A DNA stretch of 64,000 nt, from positions 1-64,000 of the forward strand of contig NZ_JWIB01000014.1 in the NCBI RefSeq assembly GCF_000813425.1, written 5' to 3'. Shown here one piece after another: positions 48,610 through 56,478 of the stretch. Numbering within the stretch: position 1 is the first letter of the stretch; each line of letters opens with the position of its first letter. The notes beneath the pieces are model-generated. The model had not been told where the DNA came from and made no database searches. It was given only the letters and a program-made list of their open reading frames with translations. The translations under genes were made by a program, and so were the position numbers. This stretch comes from Sporosarcina sp. ZBG7A. Lineage in GTDB: Bacteria; Bacillota; Bacilli; Bacillales_A; Planococcaceae.

Positions 48610-48816
48610 CTACTTTTCTTCCGTTTCATCCGGATCAAATATCATTTCAATTGGGCGATTGAACAACTTGGAAATTTTAAACGCTAGGATAAGCGAAGGA
48701 TTGTACCTACCTTTTTCCAGAGAGATAATCGTCTGACGAGATACTTCCAAACTTTCAGAAAGTTCATCTTGCGTAAGACCCATTTCCATTCGGATCTCTC
48801 TTATCAAGTTTTTCAC
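48610..48816 (-). CDS. Small XRE-family transcriptional regulator (YozG-like)
   Basis: 68 residues, almost only a Cro/CI-type helix-turn-helix: MEMGLTQDELSESLEVSRQT, then IISLEKGRYNPSLILAFKISKLF. It ends in an acidic tail (DPDETEEK). Start is GTG at 48816 with GGGAGGGG about 9 bases upstream. It likely binds the paired 16-bp palindromes at 48873-48904 and controls its own operon with the three-helix membrane protein. Confidence 0.9.
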   Translation of the reverse strand: MKNLIREIRMEMGLTQDELSESLEVSRQTIISLEKGRYNPSLILAFKISKLFNRPIEMIFDPDETEEK

Positions 48817-48872
48817 TCAACGGGTCCCCTCCCTTCCCATCTATAAATAATAACAAGGGATCTCATTCAGTA

Positions 48873-48904
48873 GTAAAGGTACCTTTACGTAAAGCGTACT
48901 TTAC
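48873..48904. promoter_or_regulatory. Tandem 16-bp palindromes, likely operator
   Basis: GTAAAGGTACCTTTAC (48873-48888) is a perfect palindrome, directly followed by GTAAAGCGTACTTTAC (48889-48904), palindromic apart from the central CGTA. They lie 57 bases upstream of the GTG of the HTH gene, where its promoter should be. The head-to-tail spacing of 16 bases places two regulator dimers side by side. Confidence 0.75.
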
Positions 48905-48950
48905 AAACCTTACAATGTCAAGCAACATTTACATTCCATTTGTGTGGTAA

Positions 48951-48996
48951 TAAAAAACAGTGCCTATTTGAAGTAATCACTTCTAAATAGGTACTG
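48951..48996 (-). terminator. Orphan hairpin with T-run upstream of the HTH operon
   Basis: CAGTACCTATTTAGAAGT and ACTTCAAATAGGCACTG pair around GATT with two mismatches, then TTTTTTAT on the minus strand. No minus-strand gene precedes it (yhzD is on the plus strand), so it either ends an unseen RNA or acts as a leader of the HTH operon. Confidence 0.7.
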
Positions 48997-49093
48997 TATT
49001 AAACCACCAGTTTTGTATGCATAATATTCTATATTAGTTGAATTAAGAATTCCTTTGGTAATGAATCACTATTCATTTATGGTAGGAAACGTG

Positions 49094-49099
49094 TATACT
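49094..49099 (+). promoter_or_regulatory. -10 box of yhzD
   Basis: TATACT with a weak ATTCAT -35 at 49071-49076 (17-base spacer). It falls inside the upstream part of the open frame and so supports the later GTG start at 49127. Confidence 0.5.
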
Positions 49100-49126
49100 A
49101 GAGGAAACGGATTGGAGTGGATGATT

Positions 49127-49312
49127 GTGAGGACGTATAAATTGACGGCGTATGAAAAGGATGGAAAAATGATTGCGGATGAGACATTTACTGCTGATAC
49201 AGACGAGGCAGCGAAAGTGAAAGGACAAACGTTGCTGGAAGAGCAAAACCTGCTCAATCAGACCCATCGCCTCGCTTCACCTGCAGGTAAATTATTGTTG
49301 TTTCATGTTTAA
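49127..49312 (+). CDS. yhzD: YhzD-like small protein
   Basis: 61-residue cytoplasmic protein: YKLTAYEKDGKMIADETFTA, then AAKVKGQTLLEEQNLLNQTHR and ASPAGKLLLFHV. This two-part pattern, with a beta-rich start and the QTHR and LLLFH end, matches the YhzD family of Bacillales, of unknown function. GTG at 49127 is favoured: GGAG lies 9 bases upstream, while the ATG at 49121 is only 3 bases from it and the -10 box lies further upstream in the longer frame. It is 56 bases before mgsA. Confidence 0.75.
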   Translation: MRTYKLTAYEKDGKMIADETFTADTDEAAKVKGQTLLEEQNLLNQTHRLASPAGKLLLFHV

Positions 49313-49368
49313 AGCGTTTTCCGATACAGTGTGCTATTCTGTAAACAATCAGTTAGGAGGCGCATACC

Positions 49369-49803
49369 ATGAAGATTGCTTTAATTGCCCACGATGAAAA
49401 AAAAGACGAAATGGTAAACTTCACGATTGCCTATGAATCGATATTTGAAAATTATACGCTTTACGCTACAGGAACTACTGGGAAAAGAATTATGGAAGAG
49501 ACTAAACTACAAGTGAATCGTATGAATTCTGGGCCACTTGGCGGAGATCAGCAAATTGGTGCGATGATTGCTACTGGAGAATTGGATCTCATCCTATTTT
49601 TCCGGGATCCATTGACAGCACAACCTCATGAACCAGATGTCAGTGCGTTGTTACGTCTTTGCGATGTATATGGCATTCCACTTGCAACAAACATTGCGAC
49701 GGCTGAACTGCTCATTCGCTCCATTGAAAAAGGCTATTTTCAATGGCGGGATACTGTAAATAAATACAAACAAAAGACGCTTGCCCGCTTTGACCGCGGA
49801 TAA
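49369..49803 (+). CDS. mgsA: Methylglyoxal synthase
   Basis: Converts dihydroxyacetone phosphate to methylglyoxal and phosphate, a bypass of glycolysis that relieves phosphate stress. The 144 residues show [30 protein letters not shown], the active-site region [20 protein letters not shown] and [15 protein letters not shown], and the C-terminal QWRD. Complete active-site motifs. The substrate is drawn from the same pool as TpiA, encoded at 10.6 kb. ATG after AGGAGGCGCATACC. In B. subtilis mgsA sits in a different neighbourhood (from memory). Confidence 0.95.
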   Translation: MKIALIAHDEKKDEMVNFTIAYESIFENYTLYATGTTGKRIMEETKLQVNRMNSGPLGGDQQIGAMIATGELDLILFFRDPLTAQPHEPDVSALLRLCDVYGIPLATNIATAELLIRSIEKGYFQWRDTVNKYKQKTLARFDRG

Positions 49804-49814
49804 GCGTCTTTTTT
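49772..49814. terminator. Terminator overlapping the end of mgsA
   Basis: AAAAGACGCTT and AAGCGTCTTTTTT pair around an inner GCCCGC/GCGG region. The mgsA stop (49801-49803) lies inside the second arm. The same hairpin has a TTTTG run on the other strand and can end the convergent RsbR-like gene, whose stop is at 49819. Confidence 0.85.
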
Positions 49815-49818
49815 CAAT

Positions 49819-50637
49819 TTATAAATAGGACTGTAAAGCACGTTGAAGCGTACCAAGGGTCTTTGTTTCCCCCTCAAAACGAATACCAAGCGTTGCCATT
49901 TTGCGAACAACCTCCGGACGAAGCCCCGTGATGACAGTTTGGCAGCCCATCAGCTTCGTACTTTCAATGACTTTACTCAAATTATCAATGACTTCGTGTT
50001 CCATTTCTGAAATTCCTGATAAATCGAGGATGAGCGTTTGAATGTGAAGACGACCAATCTCGTTCAACACTTTTTCTTGAATTACAGTCGTCCTGTAATA
50101 ATCTAGCATTCCAATCAACGGCAGAATACTAGTTGTCGGTGTGATGGGGATAATCGGAACCGACAAGTTTTCCACCAAATTCTTTTGGGCTTTGATTTCC
50201 TGATCTTTGTATGAAGAATAGCTTATAAAAAATGCATTTAAAAAGTGATCCAATCGGGAATTGACTTTCTTTTCAAGAACAAAGAAATCATTCAATTTAA
50301 ACTCTTTCATATTCACTTGTATGTACTCTTGTGTAAACTTCCATAATGTACGTCGGATTGCGGATACCCATTCCAGTTTGAACGCGAGTGTTAGTGAATG
50401 CTTCGCCCATGCAATTCCTTCCTCTTTAGCAAAAGACTCCAACTCATCTTTTTTTGCTTCAATTACAAAGGCAACAAGTTTATGAGCATTCTCGATCAAG
50501 TTAATATTACCGATTCGAAGAATTTCTTCGATTCTATCATTGACGGTGACTGCCTGTATTAAGAGCTCTTGTTCGAATTTATTTTTATTTTCATCCATAA
50601 ACTGTTTAACTTTCGGATTAACATTGTCACTTGACAT
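49819..50637 (-). CDS. RsbR-like STAS-domain protein (degenerate phospho-sites)
   Basis: 272 residues: an N-terminal helical or globin-like domain (about 1-150) and a C-terminal STAS domain (about 165-270: LIGMLDYYRTTVIQEKVLNE, ILDLSGISEMEHEVIDNL, CQTVITGLRPEVVRKMATLG). RsbR co-antagonists form the stressosome that triggers SigB. In standard RsbR the STAS domain carries two threonines phosphorylated by RsbT, in motifs like GDIDTERA and SGVxxxDT. The matching positions here read LDYYRT and EMEH, so both threonines appear replaced. I infer a stressosome component or relative that is not regulated by RsbT. It has no rsb neighbours in the window. Confidence 0.88.
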   Translation of the reverse strand: MSSDNVNPKVKQFMDENKNKFEQELLIQAVTVNDRIEEILRIGNINLIENAHKLVAFVIEAKKDELESFAKEEGIAWAKHSLTLAFKLEWVSAIRRTLWKFTQEYIQVNMKEFKLNDFFVLEKKVNSRLDHFLNAFFISYSSYKDQEIKAQKNLVENLSVPIIPITPTTSILPLIGMLDYYRTTVIQEKVLNEIGRLHIQTLILDLSGISEMEHEVIDNLSKVIESTKLMGCQTVITGLRPEVVRKMATLGIRFEGETKTLGTLQRALQSYL

Positions 50638-50733
50638 GCTGCTGCCTCCTTCATTGACTTGAATTCAAACAAACATTTTAATAGTTCCCTTTTTCTACGT
50701 CCCCAAACCTTTTTCTAAATTTTAAGTCAAAAG

Positions 50734-50769
50734 TAAAACCGACAGTCAGCTAAATGAGATGCCGGTTTT
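50734..50769 (-). terminator. Likely terminator after the enoyl-CoA hydratase gene
   Basis: AAAACCGGC and TGTCGGTTTT pair with a bulge around a loop of about 17 bases, then ACTTTTGACTT. The T-run is weak. Confidence 0.65.
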
Positions 50770-50775
50770 GTTTGA

Positions 50776-51555
50776 TTAGTTCCCTGAGAAAACAGGTTGT
50801 CGTTTTTCCACAAATGCACGAATGCCCTCTAAATGATCTGCCGTGTTTCGCATCGCCACTTGAGATTCGCTTTCCAACTGAAGCACTTGCTCAAGCTCTG
50901 TTCGCTTACTTTCATGCAAAATTCTTTTAGAAGCAATCATTGCAGATATCGGTGACCTGAGCAATCCATTGGCAAGTTGACTTGCGGCTACTTCTGCTTG
51001 TCCATTTGGAACGAGTTCATCGACAAGACCTGCTGCTTTTGCTGTCTTCCCATCGATGACTTCTCCACCCCAAATCATTTTCTTCGCATTCGTGGTACCA
51101 ATACGTTCTTTCAAGAAGAAATGCCCACCGCCATCTGGCACGAGCCCGATGCCGATAAAGTTCATAGCCAGTTTACTGTTTTCCTCAGCAACTAGGATAT
51201 CGCATCCAAGTGCTAGACTGAAACCAAGTCCAGCAGCGGAACCATGAATGACAGCGATCGTGATTTGTGGCAGCAAGTAGAGTGTCTTTGCTAGGCGTGT
51301 AATGTGTTGCATGACATCTCCCATATCCATTGGTGACTCAGGGTCGATCATTTTTTTAATATCTCCACCCGCTGAAAACGTTCGACCTGCTCCTTTGATG
51401 AGTAACACCTGTATTGTATGATCAGACTTAAGCTCTTCAAAAGCATCTGCTAATTCCTTCATCATCACATCGTCCATCGCATTCATCGAATTCGGTCGAT
51501 TTAGTGTAAGCGTCGCAATCCGATCTTCTTTTGTAAGTTCTATTGTTTGATACAT
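50776..51555 (-). CDS. yhaR: Enoyl-CoA hydratase/isomerase family protein (YhaR-like)
   Basis: Crotonase-fold protein of 259 residues acting on a CoA thioester. Motifs: TLNRPNSMNAMDDVMMKELA, GAGRTFSAGGDIKKM (oxyanion loop near 68), HGSAAGLGFSLALGCDILVA and GLVPDGGGHFFLKER. The second catalytic acid of hydratases is usually Glu near 144; here the matching region reads GIGLVPDGGG, so the exact reaction (hydratase, isomerase or degradation step) is uncertain. ATG at 51555 after AAAAGGGGAGTTATC. It stands alone between hemZ and the RsbR-like gene. Confidence 0.9.
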   Translation of the reverse strand: MYQTIELTKEDRIATLTLNRPNSMNAMDDVMMKELADAFEELKSDHTIQVLLIKGAGRTFSAGGDIKKMIDPESPMDMGDVMQHITRLAKTLYLLPQITIAVIHGSAAGLGFSLALGCDILVAEENSKLAMNFIGIGLVPDGGGHFFLKERIGTTNAKKMIWGGEVIDGKTAKAAGLVDELVPNGQAEVAASQLANGLLRSPISAMIASKRILHESKRTELEQVLQLESESQVAMRNTADHLEGIRAFVEKRQPVFSGN

Positions 51556-51644
51556 GATAACTCCCCTTTTCCCAATTAATTTTACTGTCAGCTAAACTGA
51601 ATAGCCATTCATTAATCTAATTCGGGGTAAAGGTGAAAACTCCT

Positions 51645-53150
51645 TTATTTTGAAACAGGTTGTGGAAAGATCTCATCCAGCAACTCTAACTTTCTTTCAA
51701 TGGATTCTTGGTACGATAAGATATAAGCGGCTGGATCTTTTGGATTATGGAATTGTGTAATCCGGCCAGTCTTCGGGTCACGGAACTTACTAGAGGCGCC
51801 GCAACCAATACCGATAATGGACTGCACTTCTTCCATGATCATAATATTATAAATGCTCTCTTCACCCGGCTTTGAATACCCTACGTTCTCCAGATTCCCA
51901 AGAATGTTTTTCTGGCGATATAAATAATACGGGACATATCCATTTGCTTCGGTCCACTGTTCGCCAAGCTTCATCATTTGCTCAGCAGTCGGGCGATCAG
52001 CCACTTCGTATTTCTTCTTATTCCGTGTCATTTCGGAAGCGCGTTTAAAAGAAAGTGTGTGAATCGTCAACGACTCTGGCTGAAGTTTTTCCGTTTCTTG
52101 CAGCGAATGACTGAACTCTTCAATACCTTCGTTTGGCAGTCCGATGATTAAATCCATATTAATGTTATTCATGCCCATGGAACGGGACAGCTTAAATTTG
52201 TCGATTGTTTCTTGAACTGTATGATGACGACCGATTGCCTTCAGCGTTTCGTCTGTATACGATTGTGGATTCACACTAATCCGGTCGATACCAAACTTTT
52301 TGAGCACATCAATTTTAGCGGGAGTAATCGTATCCGGTCGCCCTGCTTCTACCGTCACTTCCCGTACTTCTTTCATGAACGGGAAAGACTCAATCATGAC
52401 TTGATACAGCGCGTCCATTTCTTCTGCTTCAATGGATGTTGGCGTACCGCCGCCGAAATAGATCGTTGTCACTTTGACATTCCGTTCAGTAAGCCATTCT
52501 CCGAGTTGCCGAATTTCTTCGTGTAAGCCATCTAAAAACGTCTCTACACGGCCGCTTTTACGATGGATCGCGTACGCAGGAAACGTACAATACGCACACT
52601 TTGTCGGACAAAACGGGATACCGATGTAGATACTCACTTCTTCTTGAACTTTGTAAAGGTCCGGTACAGCTTTCAATTGAATGTCGGTGATTGTCTCAAG
52701 CAAGTTCACTTTTCGTTCGGACACACGGTGTTTATCCATCAACAGTTTCTTTACGTCGTGCGCGTTATGACCTTCCTGGCGATACTTATGGTAAAGTTTC
52801 GTCGGACGAATCCCCGTCAATATGCCCCACTCTTGGTTCATGCCCGTAAAGGATTCCAGAACTTCCAATAATACATGCGAATAGAGCCGCTTCCATTGGC
52901 GGTTCTGATCTTTTTCATTGCCGCCTTCAGCATTCTCTTTGAACTCCGCATGGTAGGTTTTTTCTTGAACCGTAAGCTCCGCTGTAACTATCAGGAGGTC
53001 TCCTTCCTGACGCTCTTCGAAGCGCAAATCGAGCTCTCCGGTTTCTTCTTTCTTAGCAATTTTTGTTTCCTCAAAAAACAGATTGGAGAGATGGATGAAC
53101 ATCCGTACCCAATCTTCTTTAAAATCGCCGTGAAGTGCGATAGTTTTCAT
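51645..53150 (-). CDS. hemZ: Oxygen-independent coproporphyrinogen III oxidase-like HemZ
   Basis: Radical-SAM protein of the HemN family, used in anaerobic haem synthesis. The 501 residues show a family-specific N-terminal domain (about 1-155), then the Fe-S cluster motif CPTKCAYCTF (CxxxCxxC, near 180), YFGGGTPTSIEAEEMDALY and ISVNPQSYTDETLKAIGRHH. Then come NMDLIIGLPNEG and the C-terminal NIMIMEEVQSIIGIG. Start at ATG 53150 (MKTIALHGD); the upstream in-frame TTG lacks a ribosome site, and the site for this ATG is also weak. Length is close to B. subtilis HemZ. Confidence 0.94.
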   Translation of the reverse strand: MKTIALHGDFKEDWVRMFIHLSNLFFEETKIAKKEETGELDLRFEERQEGDLLIVTAELTVQEKTYHAEFKENAEGGNEKDQNRQWKRLYSHVLLEVLESFTGMNQEWGILTGIRPTKLYHKYRQEGHNAHDVKKLLMDKHRVSERKVNLLETITDIQLKAVPDLYKVQEEVSIYIGIPFCPTKCAYCTFPAYAIHRKSGRVETFLDGLHEEIRQLGEWLTERNVKVTTIYFGGGTPTSIEAEEMDALYQVMIESFPFMKEVREVTVEAGRPDTITPAKIDVLKKFGIDRISVNPQSYTDETLKAIGRHHTVQETIDKFKLSRSMGMNNINMDLIIGLPNEGIEEFSHSLQETEKLQPESLTIHTLSFKRASEMTRNKKKYEVADRPTAEQMMKLGEQWTEANGYVPYYLYRQKNILGNLENVGYSKPGEESIYNIMIMEEVQSIIGIGCGASSKFRDPKTGRITQFHNPKDPAAYILSYQESIERKLELLDEIFPQPVSK

Positions 53151-53221
53151 AGCTAGCCCAACTTTCTCATGGATCAAAATGATCCGATTGTCTGTGATAC
53201 TCAGTATAGCAAACCACGAAA

Positions 53222-53251
53222 AGAAAAAACCAGCCTCATTGGGCTGGTTTT
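53222..53251 (-). terminator. Rho-independent terminator after yheA
   Basis: AAAACCAGCC and GGCTGGTTTT pair around CAATGA, followed by TTCTTTTC. It begins 4 bases after the yheA stop. Confidence 0.9.
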
Positions 53252-53255
53252 GGTG

Positions 53256-53606
53256 TCAATTCATTGTCTCGTAAATTTCTTGAACAGGTTTCATGAGAAT
53301 CCGGTTAATTTCTTCGATGACTCCGCTTAGCTTCATTTCCGCTTCTAGCATTGCCATGATTTTCGGATTTTGTTGTGAAAGTTGAGCTGTTTTTTGAGCA
53401 TGCTCTAATTCGTCCGGCTGAATTTCTTCACCCGCCATTTGCTTTTGCTGCAACGTAACTTGGATTTCACGGAAATTGCGGAACATTTCAAGTGCTTCGG
53501 GGTCCGCTTTGACGTTTTCGATCGCCTCTTTAACCGCTAAAAATTCATCTGTCGTACGTAGTGATTCTTCCAACTTATTAATGTCATCATAAATATTGAC
53601 TGCCAT
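53256..53606 (-). CDS. yheA: YlbF/YmcA-family protein (YheA)
   Basis: 116-residue helical protein of the Com_YlbF family: INKLEESLRTTDEFLAVKEA, ALEMFRNFREIQVTLQQKQ, AGEEIQPDELEHAQKTAQL and AEMKLSGVIEEINRI. Relatives YlbF, YmcA and YaaT form the complex that adapts RNase Y and affects biofilm, competence and sporulation; YheA itself has no established role. It lies 12 bases after yheB. Confidence 0.9.
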   Translation of the reverse strand: MAVNIYDDINKLEESLRTTDEFLAVKEAIENVKADPEALEMFRNFREIQVTLQQKQMAGEEIQPDELEHAQKTAQLSQQNPKIMAMLEAEMKLSGVIEEINRILMKPVQEIYETMN

Positions 53607-53618
53607 GTAAAATTCCCC

Positions 53619-54767
53619 CTAAGTAAGATTTGTAAAGTATACAATGAGTCCTTGCACAATTCCAATCATACCACCTAATAGAGCGCCAAGGACGGTTATC
53701 ATTTTAAACTCTCGTTTTGAAATCCCCAAAACAAGATCTTCAAGTACTGAAACTGGGAATGTGTCTACTTGTTCTTTCACAATTTGGTCTAGCTTTAATC
53801 TTTTCAGGGACTGTTCCAATTGGATCTCTGCTTGTGTGAATGCAAACTCGATGACTTTAGGTGTTAAGTTTGTTGCAGTCCACGCAGCACCAGAAGACCA
53901 GTAATAGTGAATCGGCTGAGCGAGTCGATTAGAAACATCCAATTCCTTAAGCAAATAGTTACGCAACGTGACACCAAGGCCATCCCAGTCAAAACCACCT
54001 ACTAGTTCTTCCATAGGTCTCTGCTTCAATTTGTTCCATTCTTTCGTAAGCATCGTTTCAATAAGTTGTGTGGTCCCAGGTGCGGCGATGAATTTCTTCG
54101 CTTCCCGTTGTACCTTTTCAACTAGCGAGTTCGAGTCTCCGAAAAACATATTGACCATTCCGCCAAGTGTCCCTTTTGACCCTAGGAAATCTGTGATCAA
54201 TCGTTGAAACATCACTTTCCCTTCATAAGAATCCACGAATTGATCCGCTCGATTCAAAACATAAGAAGTCACTGTTGGAATATGAGTTTCCGCTTCCAGC
54301 AACCATTTCTCTGGAACCTTTTCTTCTACAGTTCCCGATAAAATTGCATGTTTTGCTCTATCAAATCGAGCGTCAATAAGCACAGCAGTTTTTTGCTCCA
54401 GAACTAGATCCAGATCGGAAACCCCTGCGAGCTCAAACCACTCTGCAATCGTTCGCTCGGAGTGGAATACTTCCTTCTCCAATCGACTTTGAACGAATTG
54501 TTCTGCTTTGGCTGCCATGTCAGGTGTCAATAGGCGCTTTCGAAATGTATCCGGTGTCAGTAAATAATTTGTTACGGTTCGCCCTAGTTGTACAGCAAGT
54601 TCATCACGTCGTTTCGGGATAAGTCCCGGGGTAAATGGAACCCGCCAACTGCCGATATATTTTGCCTCGTGAGGTCGAAATAACATCTTGATAGCCAGGT
54701 GGTTCGTGAAGCCCCCGATTACTGCTCCGATGAGTGCCATGAACAAAAGAATCCATAAAAATTCCAA
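53619..54767 (-). CDS. yheB: DUF445 membrane protein (YheB)
   Basis: 382 residues: an N-terminal transmembrane hairpin (LWILLFMALIGAVIGGFTN, then HLAIKMLFRPHEAKYIGSW), a long helical cytoplasmic part (about 40-350) with DUF445 motifs PFTPGLIPKRRDELAVQLGR and a C-terminal helix (ALLGGMIGIVQGLIVYF). Start: no ATG has a ribosome site; a TTG at 54767 follows AAAGGTGAAGCGA and gives a length near B. subtilis YheB. Spore-related roles have been suggested for the family, not established here. It and yheA form one operon, divergent from the metal-receptor-like gene. Confidence 0.88.
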   Translation of the reverse strand: MEFLWILLFMALIGAVIGGFTNHLAIKMLFRPHEAKYIGSWRVPFTPGLIPKRRDELAVQLGRTVTNYLLTPDTFRKRLLTPDMAAKAEQFVQSRLEKEVFHSERTIAEWFELAGVSDLDLVLEQKTAVLIDARFDRAKHAILSGTVEEKVPEKWLLEAETHIPTVTSYVLNRADQFVDSYEGKVMFQRLITDFLGSKGTLGGMVNMFFGDSNSLVEKVQREAKKFIAAPGTTQLIETMLTKEWNKLKQRPMEELVGGFDWDGLGVTLRNYLLKELDVSNRLAQPIHYYWSSGAAWTATNLTPKVIEFAFTQAEIQLEQSLKRLKLDQIVKEQVDTFPVSVLEDLVLGISKREFKMITVLGALLGGMIGIVQGLIVYFTNLT

Positions 54768-54931
54768 TCGCTTCACCTTTTCCTGTTCGATTTCTTTCAT
54801 CTTATAACAGAACACCATGGTTAACCAACTAATTAGGCTGTCTGTCCTGTATAACAATCGGCTGAATTTGATGTGAAAATCCAGTATGATGAACAGTATA
54901 GATGTGCTCCTCAGATAGAAAGGATGATTTT

Positions 54932-55720
54932 ATGGAACGAACTGTACAAGACGCACTCGGAAGATCCGTAACTTACACCTATCCACCGAAACGAATTATT
55001 TCCCTTTGTCCTGGCATTACAGACACCTTATTTGCATTAGATTTGCAAGAGGAAATTGTGGGAAGAACCCGCTTTTGCATTCATCCCTCTCCAGCAGTAT
55101 TGGATGTAAAAGCCGTTGCTGGTACGAAAGATATAAAATTAGATGCCATTTTACAATTGAAGCCGGACCTGATCATCGCAGAGAAGGAAGAAAATACGAA
55201 AGAAATTGTAGAAGCGCTTGAACAACACCTCCCAGTTTACGTAGCGGAAGTACAATGCGTGCAAGAGGCATATTCGATGATTGAAGACATTGGAGATGTA
55301 ACCGATCGGCGCAATGAAGCTCGAAGCTTGATATCTAAAATTCAAGCCGGATTCCATTCTCTTCAAGGGCTAACCTCAGGAAATGCCATGTATGTCATTT
55401 GGAAAAAACCTTATATGGCAGCTGGACGTACAACCTATATCGACTCACTACTTGAAACACTCGGTTTTTCCAATCCAATCCGTGTATTACCTGGAAGATA
55501 TCCAGAACTTACGACTCATGATTTTCAGTCCGCCAATCCAGACTTGGTACTTTTAGCTTCAGAACCATATCCTTTTAAAGAAAAACATGTTCCTGAATTT
55601 CAAGAAATGCTTCCAAATGCTACGATATTACCTATAGACGGGGAGATGTTTTGGTACGGTCCTAGAATGCTGGAAGCCACGTCTTACTTCAAAGAATGGC
55701 TTAGTAAAGCCACTCTTTGA
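54932..55720 (+). CDS. TroA/BtuF-like metal-receptor protein, no signal peptide
   Basis: 262 residues with the helical-backbone metal/cobalamin receptor fold of periplasmic binding proteins: RIISLCPGITDTLFALDLQE, GTKDIKLDAILQLKPDLIIA, the long connecting helix near 95-130, and YVIWKKPYMAAGRTTYIDSL, LGFSNPI, DLVLLASEPYPF. Unlike a transporter receptor it begins directly with MERTVQDALGR, with no signal peptide or lipobox, so it should be cytoplasmic. It has no ABC partner genes nearby. Such solitary proteins are usually annotated as cobalamin-binding; the ligand is unknown. ATG at 54932 after AAAGGATGATTTT. Confidence 0.85.
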   Translation: MERTVQDALGRSVTYTYPPKRIISLCPGITDTLFALDLQEEIVGRTRFCIHPSPAVLDVKAVAGTKDIKLDAILQLKPDLIIAEKEENTKEIVEALEQHLPVYVAEVQCVQEAYSMIEDIGDVTDRRNEARSLISKIQAGFHSLQGLTSGNAMYVIWKKPYMAAGRTTYIDSLLETLGFSNPIRVLPGRYPELTTHDFQSANPDLVLLASEPYPFKEKHVPEFQEMLPNATILPIDGEMFWYGPRMLEATSYFKEWLSKATL

Positions 55721-55821
55721 AGGTCAAAAAACAATTATAATTTTCCCATTAATTACTACAAGGCAACATATTTACACATATCATTTTTAGTGCTATAGTT
55801 GTCCTATCGACATAACTTTTA

Positions 55822-55965
55822 TCATGGAATCTGAAATTCCGACAGGGCTTTTAGTAATGAACCTTCTCTTTCCATCGATACTCTGTCGAATGACATTTTG
55901 ACAGTGCGCTGTCTCTCAAACTTTGCATTTCTGATTGGCCTCAGGAATTCATTTAGCATCATATA
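55822..55965 (-). CDS. Possible small protein, 47 aa
   Basis: A frame from ATG 55965 to TGA 55822 reads MYMMLNEFLRPIRNAKFERQ, then TVKMSFDRVSMEREG and KALSEFQIP. The composition, with spread Phe, Arg and Glu and no long runs, looks like a real charged protein. Against it: no ribosome site precedes the ATG, it starts within a few bases of the terminator at 55971-56009, and no known family fits. Uncertain. Confidence 0.3.
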   Translation of the reverse strand, partial: YMMLNEFLRPIRNAKFERQRTVKMSFDRVSMEREGSLLKALSEFQIP

Positions 55966-55970
55966 CATAC

Positions 55971-56009
55971 AAAAACCACCTTCCGCATTTTTACGAAGGG
56001 TGGTTTTTG
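55971..56009 (-). terminator. Rho-independent terminator after the ferritin-like gene
   Basis: AAAACCACCCTTCG and CGGAAGGTGGTTTTT pair around a TAAAAATG loop, followed by GTATG. Just after the stop at 56015. Confidence 0.88.
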
Positions 56010-56014
56010 TCAGT

Positions 56015-56407
56015 TCAAGGCAGTGCATTGTAAATAGTGGACATTCGGATTGCATGCTCCATTTCATCATGAAGTGCAATGAACAGAGGATTATATGCCT
56101 CTTCAATCGGAATGGTCAACAACATTTCCTTATACGTTTCAATGTCCTCCAATTCATCGACAAGCGCTTTCTGCACACATTGTTTGGCATCATAGCAAGG
56201 AACAGGACGTTTCGGATTAGGCACAAACGATCCAGTCAGCATATAATGGAGCTGTTGAAACATTTCGTAATGACTTTTCTCGTCTTCATATGCATGGCGG
56301 ACAAAATCTTTCCACATCGGTTCTTTTAACTGGTCATGCAGAGACTTGTAAAAAAAGTAGGCTTTGTATTCATCATGAATGGCTTGCTTTAGTTTTGAGA
56401 CAAACAC
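56015..56407 (-). CDS. Ferritin-like domain protein
   Basis: 130-residue four-helix diiron-type protein. Metal ligands appear in order: AIHDEYKAYFFY (Glu near 13), YEDEKSHYEMFQQL (ExxH near 43-46), ELEDIETYKEML (Glu near 90-94) and ALHDEMEHAIRM (ExxH near 115-118). This is a complete rubrerythrin-like ligand set. It likely has an oxidoreductase, iron or peroxide-stress role, but the partner is unknown. ATG at 56407 after TAGGAGGGCGAGACGTGTTTGTC. Confidence 0.85.
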   Translation of the reverse strand: MFVSKLKQAIHDEYKAYFFYKSLHDQLKEPMWKDFVRHAYEDEKSHYEMFQQLHYMLTGSFVPNPKRPVPCYDAKQCVQKALVDELEDIETYKEMLLTIPIEEAYNPLFIALHDEMEHAIRMSTIYNALP

Positions 56408-56478
56408 GTCTCGCCCTCCTAAATAGTTTACTTTAACTATATGCAGAGGTGAATTGAATCATGAAAGGGGTAAATGAT

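Larger units (their letters stand above)
55721..56014. other. Intergenic region with terminator and a possible tiny gene
   Basis: About 294 bases between the metal-receptor-like gene and the ferritin-like gene. It contains the terminator at 55971-56009 and the weakly supported minus-strand frame at 55822-55965 (both listed). I see no RNA gene or clear promoter. Confidence 0.5.
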
